The translations under genes were made by a program, and so were the position numbers. The notes beneath the pieces are model-generated. The model ran no database searches and was not told where the DNA came from. It saw only the letters and a list, made by a program, of their open reading frames with translations. From Odiellus spinosus (taxonomy: Eukaryota; Arthropoda; Arachnida; Opiliones; Phalangiidae): 64,000 bases of DNA. Shown here piece by piece: positions 48,001 to 56,210 of the stretch; positions within the stretch are counted from its first letter, which is position 1; each line of letters opens with the position of its first letter. Location of the stretch: positions 7,036,601 to 7,100,600 of the forward strand of contig OY987237.1 in the NCBI GenBank assembly GCA_963920705.1, written 5' to 3'.

Positions 48001-50996
48001 ATCCTAACCTAGGCGTATTACTAAACAATTGTAATTTTCTTAGAAGTGAAAGTAGTTCGTGAAAATACATCTCGAACACGTGAGAATATTTTTGAGTTAT
48101 TTTTCTCGGCCGCGAAATAACTGTTATTTATGAGAAAAAAAATCATGTTGATGGCTCGTAAAGAGATAATGAAGACGTGCTATGTTTGATTAAAACAATA
48201 TTAAAACTCAGGAAAATTTGCTTATTAATCTTTGAAATGAATAATAATTAATTGTGTTCGCTAAGCCTAACTCTTATTTTTACACCAATAAAAACAAGGA
48301 TAAAATTATTACAAACGTTAGGAAATCTGCGACACATCGAAGAGAGTTTTAAAATATTTCAGGCGCACCCACTGAACTTTTAAAGCCATTCAGATAGGCC
48401 CGTTTCGCGTGGCGCGAGCTAAACAAAATTATCAGCTTCGCGCTAAACCAATAGGTGCCACGTCGCACGATATGACGCGACGCGACGCAATGAACGCGAC
48501 GCTTTTAAACGGATAAATGTGTAGGAGACTTAATTCTAAAGGCGGATGCACACAGACCTATTTTCACGCGTTTCACGCTCGTGCGCTCATAGAAGCACCA
48601 TTAGCGCGTGAGCTTGGAACGCGTGAAAATAGGACTGTGTGAATCCGGCTTAAAGTACGCGCTATTTAAAGGCCCTGACTGCTCTAGAATTTACCCCTTG
48701 AAATCAACTTCCCTTGTGCACAGCCTAGCTTGGACTGTACATTTTCCTATGTCGTCTGCTAAGCAAGAAAATAAAGCGTCTTTAAATAGGGGCTTTAGAA
48801 AACTAGTACTCTTCAAATTATGAAGATGCAGTGAAATTTTGCCTTTAAATATTTCAACCAAATTTGATGGCAAGTGCGAAGTTGAGGCCATTTATATCTA
48901 AATATAAGTTCAAATGATTATGATAACAGGTACCAGAGCTATCTTCGCAACGCGTTACCAACATAGCGCTAGAATCAACGCGAAATATAAATCATAGACC
49001 AATTTGTAGAAATTGTACGCTTAGAATACTATTTTACCGGCATACCGTATCAATTTTGATAGGCCTAACGATCCAACCGTGATTAAAGGCGTTAAACGAG
49101 GTTGTTGCGAGGTTTATAATCGAATTGGTCGATGGTTAAACGTATGTACTTACGTGGTAGGCAAGTCCTTTGGCTCGTTACTTCGTAGTTAAGAGGGCAT
49201 TGGCACTTTCCGTAGGCTCTTGGTATGATATATTTGCAATAACTGTATTTGCTTCCCAAATGACATTGATGATCCGTTAGGCAGTAGTCGTGAACTTGCG
49301 ATGCTGCGTGGGCAAGGGATATAGGGAAATATTTTAATGTTTTTTGATATCACCGTCAATTATATACATTGAGGAAGTTAGTATTTTTTATCTTACGAGG
49401 AAGACATTTGTCAAATCTCAGAGGGACAAAATTTGGTTGGCACGAACATAATCCATCCAGGCATCTACTGTTGGGCACTTTGGCTTGACATTGTTCGTCA
49501 ATAGTGCAACCGTACGTTAGTAATGAAGCTGTAATTAGATATAAATTCGCTTTATGGTAATTTCTATTCGGTAATTAATTAGGTAGTTAATTAGGTAATT
49601 AAATCTTAATAACTTTACAAATGGTTCCAGTATATTTATGGGTAATTTCTTGGTAATCTTTCTCGGTAATTATATATTAACCTTTAGTTTTGATTAAAAA
49701 CGGGTTATGATAATTAATGCTTGTTAATTAACAAGATAGTTAAATCTTAATAATTTTTAATTATTACAAAGGGGTCTTGTAAAATTATGTTAAATTACTC
49801 GGTACTTATATATTAATCTTTAACTTTGAATAAAATCGCTTTCTAGTAATTACTGCTCGATAATTACCAAGGTAATTATATCTAGTCTAGTGTTTTTATG
49901 TAAGGTAATGGTTCCGCGGTAATTATATATTAATCTCCATTTTTTTTAGTCAAATATTTTACGGTAATTATTATTCGATATAATTACTAGGGAAATTAAA
50001 AGTTTTTATATTTACGTTATTGCAAATGGTTACTTACGCGGTAGGCAAATTGTGTCGTTGAATCTGACATGTTTGTGTCTACAAGAACACGTCCTTTGGT
50101 TCCAGTCGCATTGGCTGTTTGGTATAAATAGTAAACATTCTAACGTTGACCGACACGGACTGTCTAACTCTAATGACGTCGGTACGGCTTCATCTGAAAT
50201 TAAAATCGGAATTAAATTTAAGCTAGACCGAAGGAAATCGTGTGTAATATGCGAAAACCTAATTTTTAGATTTCCTAATCCATAAAATAAAATTAATTTT
50301 GTCGTAATAGTTGATATTATAATATAACTTGTGGGTGCGACATCTTGTTCGAATGTTGCTAAACTCCCATTAAACTTAAATTTGTTTAGAGACTTTCCCT
50401 TTAATTATAGTTACGAAACTTCACGGGTAACTAGTAATTCAGTTAATTAAAATTATAATTACCTTGTAATCTGTAAACGCCGTATGGTCCTAAGGTATTT
50501 CCGGCGCTACTGCTAACCAACTAAAAAAATAAAAAAATTAAAAATATATTATTAATTTATTCATAATTTATTCAAATTAACGGAGGTTTTAGTTTCATTT
50601 AAAACGCGTGGTAAACCACGTGGAACGTATTCTAGATAAAGCACGTTCCGTCTGAAATTTAAAGTATAAGTTCAAAGAAATTAAGCTACTATAAGGGTCT
50701 CTTAGAATTCATTCATTGCTTAATATTTAAATAGATTCTTATTATGTATCGTAAGAGATATTTTTTTTTATTTCATCTTAAGAATACTTTAAAAGGATTT
50801 GAAACGGCCGGGGAACTATACAATTCAATCTACTGCACATTATTAAAGGTACAGACCGGGATAAAAAAAAGTGTGTCTTAAATTATAGAGCGTATATTAA
50901 AACGACTAATATCATATCGCAAAAAATTTAATAGTTAGTAGATATTAAGATATTTACGTTTATTATAAGCAAAAAGTGATCTCTAGTGAACGCCAT
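36076..50996 (-). CDS. Secreted EB-module / LDLa-repeat protein, 11 exons, whole gene
   Basis: Exons, 5' to 3' on the minus strand: 50958-50996, 50463-50520, 50038-50193, 49397-49528, 49154-49303, 42681-42839, 41691-41864, 38009-38125, 37184-37297, 36758-36883 and 36096-36218. Every exon has a GT donor and an AG acceptor, and the join stays open for 449 codons. Residues 1-20 form a signal peptide. About 45-289 hold five EB/EGF-like modules of the form C..C..NSxC..CxC..C, and 290-449 hold four LDLa repeats with the DGSDE-type calcium site. I infer a secreted or cell-surface protein that binds ligands or lipoproteins; the family is not recognised. No membrane segment is visible. The stop at 36076-36078 is used only if the last donor is ignored, giving 455 aa. 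If that donor is used, the 3' exons (perhaps a transmembrane segment and tail) have not been found. Introns range from 93 to 6314 bp. Confidence 0.88.
36096..36218 (-). CDS. Exon 11: LDLa repeat 4, last recognised exon
   Basis: A 123-base phase 1-1 exon (acceptor ATTTCAG|GT, donor TGCC|GTAAGT), protein positions 409-449. Motifs are [20 protein letters not shown] and a final DC followed by EVC. DGSDE has become DNSDE and the first loop lacks the CDG aspartate, so calcium binding may be weaker. The extra cysteine in EVC should pair with one encoded in a following exon. That argues the protein continues, although an unspliced message would stop six residues later. Confidence 0.93.
36372..36707. 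mobile_element. Family D foldback MITE in intron 10
   Basis: Ends CAGAAGCCGATGAAACCC and CATCGGCTTCTG with a perfect 7-bp duplication GTCCGAG at 36365-36371 and 36708-36714. Interior orientation is opposite to the copy at 11813. It fills most of a 539-bp intron. Confidence 0.92.
36758..36883 (-). CDS. Exon 10: LDLa repeat 3
   Basis: A 126-base phase 1-1 exon (acceptor ATTTTTAG|GT, donor AAAG|GTAAGG), protein positions 367-408. Motifs are FRC, SGQCL, then [13 protein letters not shown]. The loop before the last cysteine is longer (LEDVC) than in the other repeats, but the calcium site looks intact. Confidence 0.97.
36960..37173. mobile_element. Family B MITE in intron 9, left-truncated
   Basis: Core ATGGAGATC...GATCTCC-type inverted motifs, then CACTTGTTGTCAGGTTGCAT and TCTCCCTTTAA. 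Its right TTAA is within about 10 bp of the exon 9 donor. Confidence 0.8.
37184..37297 (-). CDS. Exon 9: LDLa repeat 2
   Basis: A 114-base phase 1-1 exon (acceptor TTTTTTAG|AA, donor AAAG|GTAAAT), protein positions 329-366. Motifs are FRC, DGTCL, CNG and CPDGSDE. CNG replaces the more common CDG, and the remaining acidic ligands are kept. The donor lies only about 10 bp from the end of an inserted TTAA-flanked MITE. Confidence 0.97.
37335..37625. mobile_element. Foldback MITE with perfect 7-bp target, in intron 8
   Basis: Arms CAAGAAGGATCAGACAAGGA and its complement continue through GAGGAAAAGTGGGG. ATTTTAT is duplicated at 37328-37334 and 37626-37632. The interior carries two inverted CACGTG sites (TGTCACGTGG and CCACGTGACA). 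The overlapping open frames on both strands are side effects of the palindrome. Confidence 0.88.
37633..37985. repeat. Family F dispersed repeat in intron 8
   Basis: Contains GGAGCTAAAAATGGAACAGC, CGGGCCAATCATATTATTCC and AAAAGCTATTCCATTTTTA, shared with copies at 59270 and 60885. Confidence 0.6.
38009..38125 (-). CDS. Exon 8: LDLa repeat 1
   Basis: A 117-base phase 1-1 exon (acceptor ATATATAG|GT, donor AATG|GTAATT), protein positions 290-328. It is a textbook LDLa repeat with six cysteines, the FQC and NGQCI motifs, CDG, and the calcium-binding end CADGSDE. All expected acidic calcium ligands are present. Exactly one repeat per exon with phase-1 borders matches LDL-receptor-type genes generally. 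Confidence 0.97.
38475..38707 (-). mobile_element. Family C MITE, diverged, in intron 7
   Basis: Minus-strand copy ending TTAAAGTGACGCTATATCAC. The interior CTACGTCATGG is recognisable but CACGTG has decayed. Confidence 0.65.
38708..40104. other. Intron 7 interior, no exon seen
   Basis: AT-rich sequence with short dispersed words only. No cysteine-rich open segment on the minus strand. Confidence 0.4.
40105..40350 (+). mobile_element. Family C MITE in intron 7
   Basis: CCAAATGGAAATTGAATAG, then CGACGTCATCGCATTATGG and TCACGTGGCTATTGTAGAGC match the family. The terminal TTAA repeats are not clear. Confidence 0.7.
41115..41390 (-). mobile_element. Family A MITE, truncated, in intron 7
   Basis: Starts TTA-GAGCTCGGAATTGGATAAT (minus orientation) and runs to CGCGAAGAAACTCGAATTTC. 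The remaining end is missing. Confidence 0.78.
41691..41864 (-). CDS. Exon 7: EB-like module 5 and transition to LDLa region
   Basis: A 174-base phase 1-1 exon (acceptor TTATTTAG|CC, donor ACTG|GTAAGT), protein positions 232-289. A Ser/Thr/Val-rich linker of about 24 residues ([10 protein letters not shown]...) precedes HRC, AEC, INSAC, GICNC and PKCN. The linker may be a flexible, glycosylated hinge between the N-terminal linker-EB half and the LDLa half. The usual spacing after CNC is shortened, so the last module is atypical or truncated. Confidence 0.9.
42262..42611 (+). mobile_element. Putative non-autonomous Helitron carrying heat-shock-element minisatellite
   Basis: Lies in intron 6. 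The 5' end is TCAAACACTATTAATC after an A. The 3' end is CTAG before a T, preceded by an ACCGTGATGTTTCACAGGGT hairpin and a short spacer. A Helitron is expected to insert between A and T with 5' TC, 3' CTRR and a hairpin. The interior begins GAATGTTCTAGAAGGTTC (42309-42326), four perfect alternating heat-shock pentamers, and continues as a TTCTAGAAAATTCTGGAAA-type array. No Rep/helicase gene is present. Confidence 0.65.
42681..42839 (-). CDS. Exon 6: EB-like module 4
   Basis: A 159-base phase 1-1 exon (acceptor AAAATAG|AT, donor GAAG|GTAAGA), protein positions 179-231. Cysteine landmarks are [19 protein letters not shown] and IQCEP. The CRCQPGY step is the most EGF-like part of the protein. 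A second AG ten bases downstream (CTAG|CC) would break the reading frame after exon 5, so the upstream AG was chosen. That choice removes any need for a missing exon in the large intron. A lysine/glutamate-rich tail, EIKIKE, follows the module. Confidence 0.9.
43362..43520. mobile_element. Family B MITE core fragment in intron 5
   Basis: Core from AACAAATATTAAACTAGAAA to GAATCCAGCTAAGCCTATTT with inverted ATGGAGAT...ATCTCCAT. The terminal TTAA ends are missing. Confidence 0.75.
43521..43657 (+). mobile_element. Family A MITE right-end fragment in intron 5
   Basis: TTTGATACGCGTATGTTTAT to GATTCCGAGCTT, directly joined to the Family B core before it. Confidence 0.72.
43658..45024. other. Intron 5 interior; Family F copy at 44150-44345
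   Basis: AT-rich, with a TTAA-type end at 44042 (TTAAAGGGGTGGTAAAATG) and Family F words (AAAAGCTGTTCCATTTTTAG). No cysteine-rich exon on the minus strand. Confidence 0.45.
45025..45242. mobile_element. Family B-end MITE with different interior
   Basis: Starts TTAAAGGGAGAATGCAACCT and ends GGATTGCATTTTCTCTTTAA, but the interior is unlike the 58552 copy. Ends are shared across otherwise different elements. Confidence 0.7.
45905..46161. mobile_element. Family E MITE in intron 5
   Basis: AGCTACGGTCACACTAGCAT to CTAGTATGAACGCGACT, second copy of the element at 9446. The 94-codon minus-strand open frame across it is not a gene. Confidence 0.78.
46162..46779. other. Intron 5 interior, poly-T at about 46315-46331
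   Basis: No exon-like segment. A T-run of about 17 bases (46315-46331) and AT-rich unique sequence. Confidence 0.4.
46780..47215. repeat. 20-bp TTCTAGAATGTTCTAGACTA array in intron 5
   Basis: Period 20 bp, with a 60-bp higher-order pattern in which every third unit has GCTAGAATGGTCTATACT. Units keep GAATGTTCTAGA, a near-perfect heat-shock half array. Confidence 0.93.
47568..47750 (-). CDS. Possible in-frame cassette exon in the largest intron (doubtful)
   Basis: A 183-base open segment has a strong donor (TTGG|GTAAGT), an AG acceptor (GAAAAG|TG) and phase 1-1 borders that would keep the reading frame between exons 5 and 6. The encoded 61 residues contain one cysteine and no EB pattern, ending in a hydrophobic/aromatic stretch ([13 protein letters not shown]). 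The acceptor has little pyrimidine tract and other frames are also open here. I think it is probably chance. Confidence 0.12.
48538..48653. mobile_element. Short foldback MITE (AAGGCGGATGCACACAG ends) in intron 5
   Basis: AGGCGGATGCACACAG-ACC and GGACTGTGTGAATCCGGCT are imperfect inverted ends. They flank mirrored TATTTTCACGCGTT and AACGCGTGAAAATA. Confidence 0.8.
49154..49303 (-). CDS. Exon 5: EB-like module 3
   Basis: A 150-base phase 1-1 exon (acceptor CCACGCAG|CA, donor CCAC|GTAAGT), protein positions 129-178. Cysteine landmarks are DYC, HQC, YSYC, GKCQC and RTCLP. The loop before CxC is several residues longer than in module 2. The 6.3-kb intron after it is the longest in the gene and is full of repeats. 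Confidence 0.92.
49397..49528 (-). CDS. Exon 4: EB-like module 2
   Basis: A 132-base phase 1-1 exon (acceptor ATTACAG|CT, donor CCTC|GTAAGA), protein positions 85-128. Cysteine landmarks are YGC, EQC, PNSRC, GLCSC and DKCLP. This is the most compact of the five modules and shows the consensus best. Only 93 bp of intron separate it from exon 5, the shortest intron in the gene. Confidence 0.92.
49560..50020. repeat. Degenerate GGTAATTA-rich repeat in intron 3
   Basis: About four diverged units of roughly 125 bp with GGTAATTATATATTAATCTT and TTAATAATTTT words fill this intron. Confidence 0.6.
50038..50193 (-). CDS. Exon 3: EB-like module 1
   Basis: A 156-base phase 1-1 exon with acceptor ATTTCAG|AT and donor CCGC|GTAAGT. 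About ten linker residues lead into an EB/EGF-like module, protein positions 33-84. Cysteines follow the pattern SPC, LEC, then PNSQC, CSC and a final TICLP. The NSxC step and the closing CLP recur in modules 2 and 3, which points to duplication of a one-exon unit. EB modules are small disulphide-bonded extracellular domains found in ecdysozoan secreted proteins. Confidence 0.9.
50463..50520 (-). CDS. Exon 2: signal-peptide end and linker
   Basis: The 58 bases run from phase 0 to phase 1 and encode [19 protein letters not shown]. The acceptor is strong, with a long T-rich tract before TTTTTTTAG, and the donor is CAAG|GTAATT. The exon finishes the signal peptide and begins the mature N-terminus. 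It has no cysteine. Confidence 0.78.
50958..50996 (-). CDS. Exon 1: start codon and first half of signal peptide
   Basis: The 39 bases encode [13 protein letters not shown] and end at donor AAC|GTAAAT. The ATG has a favourable context (AAAATGGCG). Joining in phase 0 to exon 2 gives the hydrophobic run HFLLIINLV followed by SSSAG, a typical signal-peptide core and cleavage region. I chose this start because it is the only nearby ATG that gives both a phase-0 donor and a signal peptide. An upstream ATG at 51010 begins a 15-codon reading frame in another frame. The donor is only moderate, so a different first exon cannot be excluded. Confidence 0.6.
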
Positions 50997-51430
50997 TTTA
51001 GTTTTTTCATACCCTTTCGATGCCTGCTGAGGATCGGCTTCGCCGATTGGTTTATTTCTCACCTAAAGTCACTTGACTCTAGCTGAAAATAGATGCGGGT
51101 ATAAGCGCGCTCAATTTCTTTAGAGTCAAATAAGATATGCCGGGCCGAAACATAGGCTACTTCCGAAGGATCCCGCGCGCGAACACTAACCCGAAGGTCG
51201 GTCGGCCAGCTGAGCTAGTAGTAGTCAGTACTAGGTATTAACCGAGTCTTAAGTTGATTTGAAGAATTAGAAGGTAAGAACTAAACTGCATTCATTAATT
51301 ACGCAATTAGTCATGTTTTCGTAGAAAGTTAGAAATCACAAAATTACGGGTCTTCTTACGAAGTTACGAACAGACGATCCGACTGCAGCGACTCGAATGG
51401 CCTTCGTTTCGCGAATCTTTATTGGGTGAC
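50997..51430 (-). promoter_or_regulatory. 5' UTR / promoter region of the EB-LDLa gene
   Basis: Directly upstream of the start codon the sequence becomes richer in G+C and CpG (for example GCGCGC near 51175-51182 and CGCGAAGCC-type words near 51040) than the flanking AT-rich DNA. It holds no repeat family seen elsewhere in the window. A GTGAGA donor at 51057-51062 on the minus strand could mark a non-coding first exon. No clear TATA box was found, so the start site is not placed. Confidence 0.4.
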
Positions 51431-54400
51431 TTAAAGGCCAATCATTGAAGCGGATCCTTATTTTTAAAACTCGAAATGCCGGGAAGCAAATATGGCGTTC
51501 TTCTAGGAACGTCAATTTCGGTTTTAAAATGATATTTATAAATTAACCAAGACTTAAATCACTATAATGTGTTTTGATTTGTAGGTTTTTAAGCATGATC
51601 TTTCCAATGGAAGTACTTTTAAAGTTGGGTTGCCTTTACCTTTAATTATTCATCTTTCCCATCCTCTTTCAAGTAGAACGTTTATTTTAATTTCAGTCCG
51701 ATTAAACCGATTTAATATTGATCAAATTATATGGTCGACCGATTATTTCTTAATACATCTTATACATTATAATTTCTTATTATTTTTACTCATTTTTCGA
51801 CATTTCTTATTTACTGAAAGTTATTGTCATTTTTTATTATTTATTTCATTTTATTTTTTAATATTTTACATTATTTACTTTATTAATTGACGAATTCAAA
51901 GTATCCATACTCTTAAACAAATTTTCAGGGGCTACGACCATTGGGGTACAAATATAATGATGAATTATCACAATAGATGGCGCGCCTGCCCCTCACCCTA
52001 TCTCGCTCTCGTACCTATCCAAGTATTACACCCTATGTTATTTTATTTTATTATTTATTATTATTTTAACATTATAAATTCATTAAAACTGTCTAAACCC
52101 TGCTCTTTCCTCTTAACCATAATTAATTTAATTTAATAATTTTATATAGTTGTATAATTTCCTTAAAACACATTTAAAATCGTATATATAAGAGTTTCAT
52201 CAATTTTCATTCATTTTCCCTTTTAAACTTCACATCCTATAACTTTAAATTAATTACATCCAATTACGTGGACGTTCAATATTTATCTATATTAGTTTTT
52301 TTGCGTCTCTTCACCCGTGTAGAATAGAGTATGGACTTCTTTTGAGTTGAATACCTTTGAAATGTAGCGAAAATTTAAATTTAGGGGAAAATTGTGATCC
52401 TTTCGAGTAGAATTGGTCCCGGATCAACCGTTTCTAATTATTTTAACCGAAAGGGAAAATTTTTGATTTCATTATCATTTATTGTACATCACGTACGTGT
52501 TTGTTTCCGAGGTCGACTCATCGGTGCGTTTGCCTGGAAAATAGCCCTGCCACTTTCAAATAGAGAGGTTTTCTCTTTTATCACCCATAGACCATTTCGA
52601 ATGAAAGGCTCGAGCGACTTTCATTCACCCTTTAGCCACGCTCGAATTTAGTCCCAACTTATGTTTCAAAATAATCTTTAAAGGAAGGTGAAGCCATTTT
52701 TTATTGATTCTGTTTCTTATACAACTCTGCGCTATATATATATGCCTCTTCTTCATCCATAATTAATCCTAAAATAACTCTTCTCGGTGGTGTCTCCAAT
52801 TGTAACTATACGCTTAACTATTTAAGTAACAACTAGAGTTAACTACTTTATTCTTAGTAAATTGTACAGCCCAAGTTATGGAAAAGAATTGGCATCCTGG
52901 GTGTCGTCTAGGGTACTGCCTCGAGACTGGGTTGAAGCCCTCCTTTTATCCTAGGCTATCACGTGGTATCGTAGGTCCTTGGGGTAGATCTCCAGGAACC
53001 AATGATGAAATAAACCCTTATCCCCATGCCTAGGGATCCCTTTACCATCCCCGTTACACTGTCATCGACAAACCGCGGGTTGATTGTAGCGCCATCTCTG
53101 AGTCAGAGATAATAATATTGACTTTGACACCACCCATCCCCCCTTTCCACTTCACCTCGAAACTGGAGGTCACGCCTGTAACAATGTATCCCGATTTGGT
53201 TTCTAAAAATATGGAAATTTATCTAATTTGGCATATTTGAAATCTCTTAAGCCTTGATAAATATCGTAAAAAGATGTCGTGTGAACCAATTTAACACCTG
53301 CTATTTGTAACAAACATATCTTTGGCGGTCATTTCAAAGACCAACTCTCGGACTGCCATCAGCAATTGAGTCCTTGAAATTTCTTCGAGGCTATTTTTTA
53401 ACTTTAAAAATTAACCGCGAATTACTAGGAAGATTTTTGGCGAGGTTTGATCGTATGTTTTAGCCGTTTTTAACACTCTCAATCGATTAAAAATAACTCG
53501 TTTCTAGAGTCTAGTATATCCATTTAAAGATCATTTCAATAAAATCTAATGAGAGGTTGAGTTCACTTATATTTTATTACAAATCTAATGAGCGGTTTTA
53601 TGACTTTTCTGAGATGATAGCCTTTATTCCAAGCACGGTTTGCTTTGAATCGTAATCGTCCTTAAGTGGTTTTATACAGAATTGAGAAATAGATAAAGAA
53701 AAGAAAAAAAAAAAAAACCCTAAAAAAGATGAATTATCTGTGTCTTCATTGTGTCTTGGTTGAAATGACATTGATATAAATTGATGCTTATTGTTGTGTA
53801 TAAGGTTTGAATGTTTAAGTTTAGATAAAGTTTAATGGCTCTAACGCTTCTAGCTCGTGGTCACGCGTCACGCGACTCTCTCCCTTTCACTTTTCTAGAG
53901 GTCGTTTCCGGATCCTGTTATTTTCCACACGCTCATTGGCCTCTAAATAAATCATATTATTTATACCAATTGCATTGTTTTTTAAAGATTAAATCAAGGT
54001 ACTTGGTACACGCGAATTTTAATTCATTGGTTGAATGGTTTGACCTCTGAACTATAGAATAATTTGACTTTGAGACCTTGTTTATAAACGTAAGACGTGA
54101 TATTTGACAGCCAAAACTTTTATTTTTCAGCCTTAGGTATATTTATAAATATGAATGGTAAATTTCGTGGCATTTTGACCTTCAGATTTGACACCAAGAT
54201 TCAGGGATGATTAACATCCGGTCATCTTTTAAACTATTTACATTTTTTTTTATAATATTAGCATCAATTTTATATCTTCATTTTTACAAAATTTAAAATT
54301 ACTCGAAGATTTTTATCATAATAATTTTATTTTAAACCTTATTAAGTTTAATTTTCCATTTAAAATTTATTTTATTTAATGTACATATTTATATGTTCAC

Positions 54401-54619
54401 CTAATTTGTATTATAATTATTAATTATTTAGAAATTTTCCCGCCAAATAGGCTTTATTTAAAAAAATTGTAATCATTTCCCGCCAAATTTATATTAAAAA
54501 CCGCGAAATCTTGACTTTCCCGCAAAAACATCATGACTTTTCAAATCCTAGGTGTTAAATTTGGCGCCAATTCCTGCGGGACGTCACCCCATTTCTTCCC
54601 CCATCTTTACTTTTACCCC
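51431..54619. other. Intergenic between the EB-LDLa gene and the 54.6-kb island
   Basis: No supported gene. AGATGGCGC words lie at 51974-51982 and, on the minus strand, at 53091-53099. Plus-strand open frames at 51630-51890 (AT-rich), 52394-52651 and 53835-54050 have no recognised domain or splice context. Confidence 0.4.
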
Positions 54620-54797
54620 GTTTCCCTTGTTCAGTTTTGATTGACGCGTGATTGAGCGGAGGCGTTAATTTTAATCGCGAATTAAATCGGTTTGTAATAA
54701 AGCCTAATTTGCATTTAAAACTCTAGAATTGTGATCAAATGAAAGACGAAACTGAGGACCGAAAGAAGATAACAGTTTCGAGACGTGAAATTCGATG
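54620..54797 (+). promoter_or_regulatory. Candidate promoter and first coding exon of an unidentified plus-strand gene
   Basis: A GC/pyrimidine-rich stretch precedes an initiator-like TTCAGTTTT at about 54630-54638. About 110 bp on, an ATG at 54739 opens MKDETEDRKKITVSRREIR, ending at donor CGAT|GTAAGT at 54798. The exon is highly charged and lacks a signal peptide, so an intracellular product would be expected. CpG-rich DNA continues to about 54,960. No following exon could be recognised up to 64,000. Confidence 0.3.
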
Positions 54798-55369
54798 TAA
54801 GTTATGATTTATTGATGATTATTAAGTGTTATTTGCGTAGTGGATGAGCGAACGAAAACCGTTAGGCTTAACGAGCGGCTATCGTAGGTCGTCGGCGAGA
54901 CGAAAGAGATCGAAGGGTACAGGGCGCGCGCCATTTTCTCATCTCTAGCTAGGCCTTGTTTTTAAGCTGTATCAAATAGTACTGGGTATTAGGGTTGATG
55001 GATTATAAACGTGGCCATTGTTTGTATGATTTTAATTCAATGATGCCAATTATGATGGCATAATATACCGTAGACTGTAGGGACCGCGGAGACGGCCTGA
55101 AATCCCCCGCTCTTCGCTCTAAGGCCGCTAGTTTGTCATACGCTGTAACCCTGAACTTCTCCCTTCCCTACGTTTACATACTACGACTCAGACTGTAGCT
55201 CAAATTATTACATGGAAATTTCTTTTCCCAGCAAAATCGGTGCTTGTTTTTGTAGTTCCATGATTTCGTAGTTTCTGATACTATTTCTAGTTTTTTCTAT
55301 ATTTTAATTTTTTTTATAAATTGATGATTAATAATTAAGGATGATCGTGAAGATATTATATTAAAATAT

Positions 55370-55790
55370 TATTTAGGCTAATAATAAAATACTTAAGTCA
55401 CGATTAATTTAAAGTTATATTATAATTTAATTATGATTAATTTAAAGTAACAATAAATTGAACGAGAATAATTAAAATGCACTAATAATAAAATAATTCA
55501 AACAAGATTAGTTAAAATACAATAATAATAAAATAACTTAAGATTAGTAAAGATTAAAATGCATTAAAATAATTTATGATTAATTAAAATAGGCTAGTCA
55601 AAATAATTTAAGAATAATTAAATTACACTAATAGTAAAATATAATTTCATGAAGATTGAAATACACTAATAATAAAAATATAATTTAACGAAGATCAATT
55701 AAAATACACTAATAATAAAATATAACTTAATCAAGATTAATTAAAATACACTACTAATAAAATATAATTTTATCTAGATCGTAAAACAAA
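55370..55790. repeat. Degenerate 40-50-bp AT-rich tandem array
   Basis: Repeated AAAATACACTAATAATAAAA and AAGATTAATTAAAATACA words, about seven diverged copies. Confidence 0.8.
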
Positions 55791-56175
55791 AACAAAACCT
55801 AATTAATACAGGGAAATCATTTAATTTCAAAACGCCTTTAAGATATGATAAACAACTAAACACTTAAATACCTTTTCTCAAAATAATAATTGCGTGTAGT
55901 TTAATTAAAAACATTCAAATTATAATTAACGGTATCGCATTTTTAAAAACCTGTTAAATTATTTAACGGACTCGGGGCCTTCTTAATAACGGAAGAATAT
56001 AATTTTATTTCCAGCATAAATTAAGGTAAGGCGCCAACTCAATCGACTCTTGTTTTCCCAAATTTTTTTTAAGTTTGCCCACCTCTTAAGGATCTCTTGT
56101 TCGATCGCGGCGCCTTCATTCTAGACGAATCTAATGATTTGTAAATTATATTCAAGATAGATTGTAAAGAAAATG

Positions 56176-56210
<35 letters not shown>

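Noticed and set aside
50052..50285. 77-codon plus-strand open frame
   Set aside because: Antisense shadow of exon 3, which has the EB cysteine pattern and splice sites on the minus strand.
51630..51890. 86-codon plus-strand open frame, F/I/L-rich
   Set aside because: AT-rich chance frame; its hydrophobic character follows from T-rich codons.
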